Positions 6,620-9,221 of a stretch of DNA of 9,221 bases are shown here, piece after piece. The DNA comes from an uncultured Phascolarctobacterium sp. (lineage in GTDB: Bacteria; Bacillota; Negativicutes; Acidaminococcales; Acidaminococcaceae), in the NCBI GenBank assembly GCA_900551335.1, contig URVO01000043.1:1-9221 (forward strand). Reading direction: 5' to 3'. Numbering within the stretch: position 1 is the stretch's first letter; the number at the start of each line of letters is the position of its first letter. A program made the position numbers and the translations under genes. Below the pieces are notes generated by a model. The model saw only the letters and a program-made list of their open reading frames with translations. It ran no database searches and was not told the DNA's origin.

Positions 6620-8383
6620 TTAGTTTCCATAGAGCTTTTTGATTTCATTCTTTATCCTTTGACTCTCCATTAACTCACTAATAAAGCGTTCATCCGCCAG
6701 GCGCTCATACTCCTGCGCCAGCTGAGAATGCTTTGCATATTCTTTTTCCAGATAGCTGCGCTGCAGCTGCCGCAAGCAGTCCTCCAAAAGCTTCTCGCTA
6801 TCGCCCTCCGGCAAAGGTCTTGCCAAAAGTCTGGCCAGAAGCGACTGACCTGCGCTATCCAGATTTTCACACAATTTATCAATAGGGCAGCCTGCCTGAA
6901 GCAAAACGAAAATATCGTTTTGAGCTGCCTCCGTAAAGCCTGTCTGTTCCACAATCTCCTCGCAGCGTTCACATAAATCAGGTCTTTCCAGTAAAAGACA
7001 TAATAAAAATTCTTCGGCCTGCTGGCCAATACCGGCGCCGGGAACCTGTGGTACACGTACAGGCAGCTCGCGCCTGGCACCTGCGCCGCGTGTTGCCTTA
7101 CGGTATTCCTCCATAATCAAGCCTTCATCAATCGTAAGCTGCTGAGCAAGCCTGCGGATATGCTCAGAGGCCTCGATTTCTGTTTTGCATTCTCGGAGGA
7201 ATGGTAGTATATTCGACACAGCTTCAACTTTTCCTGCTAAATTGCTCAGATTATTTTGCTGAAGCGTCTCGTTAATTTGAAACGCAATGCCATCCTGCGC
7301 TCTGGCGATAACCTCTAAAAAGGCCTCCTTGCCATGGTGCCGCACAAATTCGTCCGGATCCTTGCCCTCCGGCACTCCGGCGATACGCACCTTAAGCCCT
7401 GCTGCCAGCGCAATGCTGACCGCTCGCACCGATGCCTTGCGTCCGGCGCTGTCGCTGTCATAGCAGAAGACAACCTCCTCTGTCATGCGCTTCAAAAGCC
7501 GCGCCTGCTCCTCAGCAAACGCCGTACCCATCGAAGCAACAGCATTATCAATACCTGCAGCGTGCAGGCTTATGGCATCCATATAGCCTTCCACGATAAT
7601 CGCCTGTCTGCTCTTGCGGATGGCTCTGGCCGCAATGTCCAGACCAAAAAGCAGGCGGCGTTTATTGAACCACTGCGTTTCACTCGTATTAAGATATTTT
7701 GGCGTACTGTTATCCAGCACGCGTCCACCAAAACCAACAATACGTCCGCGAGGGTCCTTAATCGGAATCATCACCCTGTTGCGGAACTTGTCGTAAAAGC
7801 CGCTTCTGCCGCCCTCCGCTACAAGTCCGGCCTGCACCAGAAGCTCCGGCGCACAGCCACGCTTGCCGAGTGATGCTGTCAGCGCAGTAAAATTATCCAG
7901 CGCATAACCAATCGTAAAGCGTTCAATAATTTCCTGCGTAATACCTCTGCCTGCCAGATAAGCAAGCGCCTGCTTGCCATAGGCAGTACGCAAAAGACAA
8001 GCCTGATAGAATCTTGACGCCAGTTCATTAGCATTATAAATGCCGTTTCTTTGCTTTTCGCGCTCAATTTCTGCCGCAGTCTTCTGCCTTTCTGGAACAG
8101 GGATACCATATCTGCCTGCTAAAAGCTTCAAGGCATCCATAAAGCCACAGTTTTCAATTTTCATGATGAACTTAAAAATGTCGCCGCCCTCATGGCAGCC
8201 AAAGCAATAAAACATGCTCTTGCCTGGGTTCACCGAAAACGATGGCGTTTTTTCACCGTGAAAGGGGCAGCAGCCCCAATAGTTCTGGCCGCGTTTTTTC
8301 AGCGACACATAACCGGAGATCACGTCAACCATATCAACAGCGCTTTTTACCTGTTCCTTAAAGCTGTCAAAATCTCCCTCCAT
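6620..8383 (-). CDS. dnaG: DNA primase
   Basis: The 587-residue product makes RNA primers at the replication fork and is close to the family's usual size. The N-terminal zinc ribbon has CHC2 ligands C39, H42, C60 and C63. The catalytic core contains GFGGR (217-221) and the TOPRIM motifs: E265 in VEGYMD, D309 and D311 in YDSDSAGR, and an acidic DPDEF (342-346). Residues after about 440 are divergent and helical, matching the position of the DnaB-binding domain. The start is the first in-frame ATG after GGAGG (about 11 bases upstream); no better alternative exists. dnaG is the first gene of a dnaG-rpoD unit. The 187 bases upstream separate it from a divergent LptA-like gene, and I could not fix its promoter convincingly. 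The partial gene at the window end would normally adjoin dnaG in Firmicutes, but here the LptA-like gene intervenes. Confidence 0.97.
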   Translation of the reverse strand: MEGDFDSFKEQVKSAVDMVDVISGYVSLKKRGQNYWGCCPFHGEKTPSFSVNPGKSMFYCFGCHEGGDIFKFIMKIENCGFMDALKLLAGRYGIPVPERQKTAAEIEREKQRNGIYNANELASRFYQACLLRTAYGKQALAYLAGRGITQEIIERFTIGYALDNFTALTASLGKRGCAPELLVQAGLVAEGGRSGFYDKFRNRVMIPIKDPRGRIVGFGGRVLDNSTPKYLNTSETQWFNKRRLLFGLDIAARAIRKSRQAIIVEGYMDAISLHAAGIDNAVASMGTAFAEEQARLLKRMTEEVVFCYDSDSAGRKASVRAVSIALAAGLKVRIAGVPEGKDPDEFVRHHGKEAFLEVIARAQDGIAFQINETLQQNNLSNLAGKVEAVSNILPFLRECKTEIEASEHIRRLAQQLTIDEGLIMEEYRKATRGAGARRELPVRVPQVPGAGIGQQAEEFLLCLLLERPDLCERCEEIVEQTGFTEAAQNDIFVLLQAGCPIDKLCENLDSAGQSLLARLLARPLPEGDSEKLLEDCLRQLQRSYLEKEYAKHSQLAQEYERLADERFISELMESQRIKNEIKKLYGN

Positions 8384-8488
8384 ACGTCGCTACGCCTCCA
8401 TTCTATTCTGCACATATCTTTATATTCAATGCCAAACGCAAAAATCCTCTTTTTTTATGAAAAAAAATCGAAAAAAAGCGTTTTTCTC

Positions 8489-8517
8489 TTGCAGACAGCA
8501 TAAAAAAATACTATAAT
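8489..8517 (+). promoter_or_regulatory. Probable sigma-A promoter of the LptA-like gene
   Basis: TTGCAG (8489-8494) and a perfect TATAAT (8512-8517) are 17 bases apart. Transcription would start near 8524. The upstream sequence from about 8440 to 8486 is dominated by A and T tracts, which could act as an UP element or bend the DNA. Confidence 0.55.
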
Positions 8518-8524
8518 GAATAGT

Positions 8525-8549
8525 ACGCTTAATTTTCCTTAAGCGTTTT
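8525..8549 (+). promoter_or_regulatory. Hairpin with T run in the leader of the LptA-like gene
   Basis: ACGCTTAA (8525-8532) pairs perfectly with TTAAGCGT (8539-8546) around a six-base loop, and TTTTG follows. It starts at about +2 of the predicted transcript and ends about 9 bases before the ribosome binding site. It could be a weak terminator or attenuator, or a 5'-end stabilising hairpin. The stem has few G-C pairs. Confidence 0.45.
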
Positions 8550-8570
8550 GTTACATCGAGGTGACCAAAA

Positions 8571-9050
8571 ATGAAAAAACTTCTGCTTGTAATAACTATG
8601 CTGCTGATGCTGCTTCCGTCACTTTGCTTTGCCGATCCGGTAATCAAAAGTGACAGCCGTACCTTTAATCCAATCAATGGTGTTTATGACCTGCAGGGCA
8701 ACGTTTTCGTGCAATTTCCTGTGCATGATACCACGCTGACCATCACAGGCGATACGACCAAGGTTTATATGTACGCTATGGAGGTTCATGGCAGCGGCAA
8801 TATAACATTGAGCTTCGGCGATATGCACTTCAGGTGCGATAAGGTTGATGTTTATCATTCCGACCGCACTGCCTACGTCGACGGCAATCTCCGCTTTCAG
8901 GACGCTGCGACCACGATAACAGCTGACAGCGGCAGCTACAACTGGCACACCAAGCTTGCTGCCTTCCACGGCAACGTCGTAGTCAACGGCACGCCGCATG
9001 ATGGCGATGTCGCTTATAACGTAATGCAAAAGAAAATCGTCGCGCAATAG
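8571..9050 (+). CDS. Exported OstA/LptA-like periplasmic protein
   Basis: The 159-residue protein begins with a clear signal peptide: KK at 2-3, a hydrophobic core at 4-18, and likely cleavage after C-F-A at residue 21. No lipobox is seen. The mature part carries three related beta-strand units with a central GN: GVYDLQGNVFVQFP (37-50), RTAYVDGNLRFQD (99-111) and KLAAFHGNVVVNG (128-140). Between these are segments such as TTITADSGSYN (114-124). This is the pattern of the OstA/LptA beta-jellyroll family, whose members shuttle lipopolysaccharide across the periplasm as part of the Lpt bridge. The length is close to LptA's. An outer membrane is implied, but lpt partners are not nearby, so LptA itself or a paralogue remains open. 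The start follows GAGGTGA (8558-8564). It is divergent from dnaG and ends at a two-way terminator. Confidence 0.75.
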   Translation: MKKLLLVITMLLMLLPSLCFADPVIKSDSRTFNPINGVYDLQGNVFVQFPVHDTTLTITGDTTKVYMYAMEVHGSGNITLSFGDMHFRCDKVDVYHSDRTAYVDGNLRFQDAATTITADSGSYNWHTKLAAFHGNVVVNGTPHDGDVAYNVMQKKIVAQ

Positions 9051-9059
9051 GCGCAGCAA

Positions 9060-9125
9060 AAAAGGGCTGCTGTACTATTCTCTCTGCCAATATTGACAGA
9101 AGAGCTTTAGTGCAGCAGTCCTTTT
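9060..9125. terminator. Two-way terminator between the LptA-like gene and the convergent gene
   Basis: A 17-pair stem joins 9060-9076 (AAAAGGGCTGCTGTACT) with 9109-9125 (AGTGCAGCAGTCCTTTT), with two G-T wobbles. The loop holds a second imperfect palindrome (9083-9100, TCTG and CAGA around CAATATTG). Both strands have T-rich sequence after the stem. The LptA-like stop is 10 bases before it and the convergent gene's stop 12 bases after. Confidence 0.9.
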
Positions 9126-9137
9126 ATTTGGTCTTAA

Positions 9138-9221
9138 TTAAGCTTCGTTGTGTCTTTCTTTGTTTTTGCGTACATATTCCAGAATAATACCGGCAGTTTC
9201 CTCGATAGCACGATTGGAAAC
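9138..9221 (-). CDS. C-terminus of a probable PPDK regulatory protein (kinase/pyrophosphorylase, DUF299 type)
   Basis: Only the last 27 codons are in the window; the gene continues past its edge. The visible tail begins VSNRAIEETAGIILEYV and ends in a charged KNKERHNEA. The (D)VxNRAIEETA segment resembles the conserved end of PPDK regulatory proteins (YqfL/PpsR family), which reversibly phosphorylate pyruvate phosphate dikinase or PEP synthase. Genomic position supports this: in Bacillus yqfL lies directly upstream of dnaG and sigA, the same orientation as here. The assignment rests on few residues plus synteny. Confidence 0.7.
   Translation of the reverse strand, partial: VSNRAIEETAGIILEYVRKNKERHNEA

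Noticed and set aside
6595..6648. An upstream-extended start for rpoD overlapping dnaG
   Set aside because: The ATG at 6594 has a near-perfect ribosome binding site seven bases upstream, and the extension does not resemble sigma-factor N-termini.
8384..8450. A dnaG promoter such as TTGAAT-18-TAGAAT on the minus strand
   Set aside because: Transcription would begin at or after the ribosome binding site, and the alternative -10 TATAAA lacks a -35, so I left the promoter unassigned.
8448..8486. A-tract and T-tract run suggesting a small hairpin or repeat array
   Set aside because: It is low-complexity sequence; at most it bends DNA or acts as an UP element, and no consistent repeat unit is visible.

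Overview
The window looks like core chromosome of a diderm Firmicute (Negativicutes type, for example the Acidaminococcaceae or Selenomonadales; the genus is an inference). The dnaG-rpoD pair, with the tail of a PPDK-regulatory-protein-like gene just beyond it, is the classical Firmicute macromolecular-synthesis neighbourhood. The sigma factor's conserved regions closely resemble Bacillus SigA. A small exported OstA/LptA-like protein sits between those genes, which implies an outer membrane. Coding density is high, and I see no mobile element, CRISPR array or rRNA. No stretch longer than about 205 bases lacks a gene.

Left part (1-1690, + strand): the last codons of an unidentified gene, an intrinsic-terminator-like hairpin, a HAD-superfamily hydrolase, and 13 bases later an exported protein made almost wholly of pentapeptide repeats. 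The pair ends at a strong hairpin that also serves the convergent aldehyde dehydrogenase.

Middle (1691-4830): an AldB/ExaC-like aldehyde dehydrogenase (- strand) is divergent from a MocR/GabR-type regulator (GntR helix-turn-helix fused to an aminotransferase-like PLP domain, + strand). The roughly 200-base region between their starts holds four copies of a TAGAACCA-type half-site. They form two inverted pairs with exactly the same 36-base internal offset. This is the best-supported regulatory observation here and points to a dedicated regulator-target module.

Right part (4845-9221): read on the - strand, the order is a PPDK-regulatory-protein-like gene (only its C-terminus is present), then dnaG, then rpoD, then a tRNA with anticodon CAU, probably the lysidine-modified tRNA-Ile2. 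The tRNA has its own consensus sigma-A promoter. The OstA/LptA-like gene lies on the + strand between dnaG and the partial gene, and is closed off by a shared two-way terminator. RpoD is about 165 residues longer than Bacillus SigA because of an insertion between regions 1.2 and 2.1.

I see no clear undescribed multi-gene system. The items worth a second look are the paired operators, the RpoD insertion, the unbroken exported pentapeptide helix, and the hairpin in the leader of the LptA-like gene.
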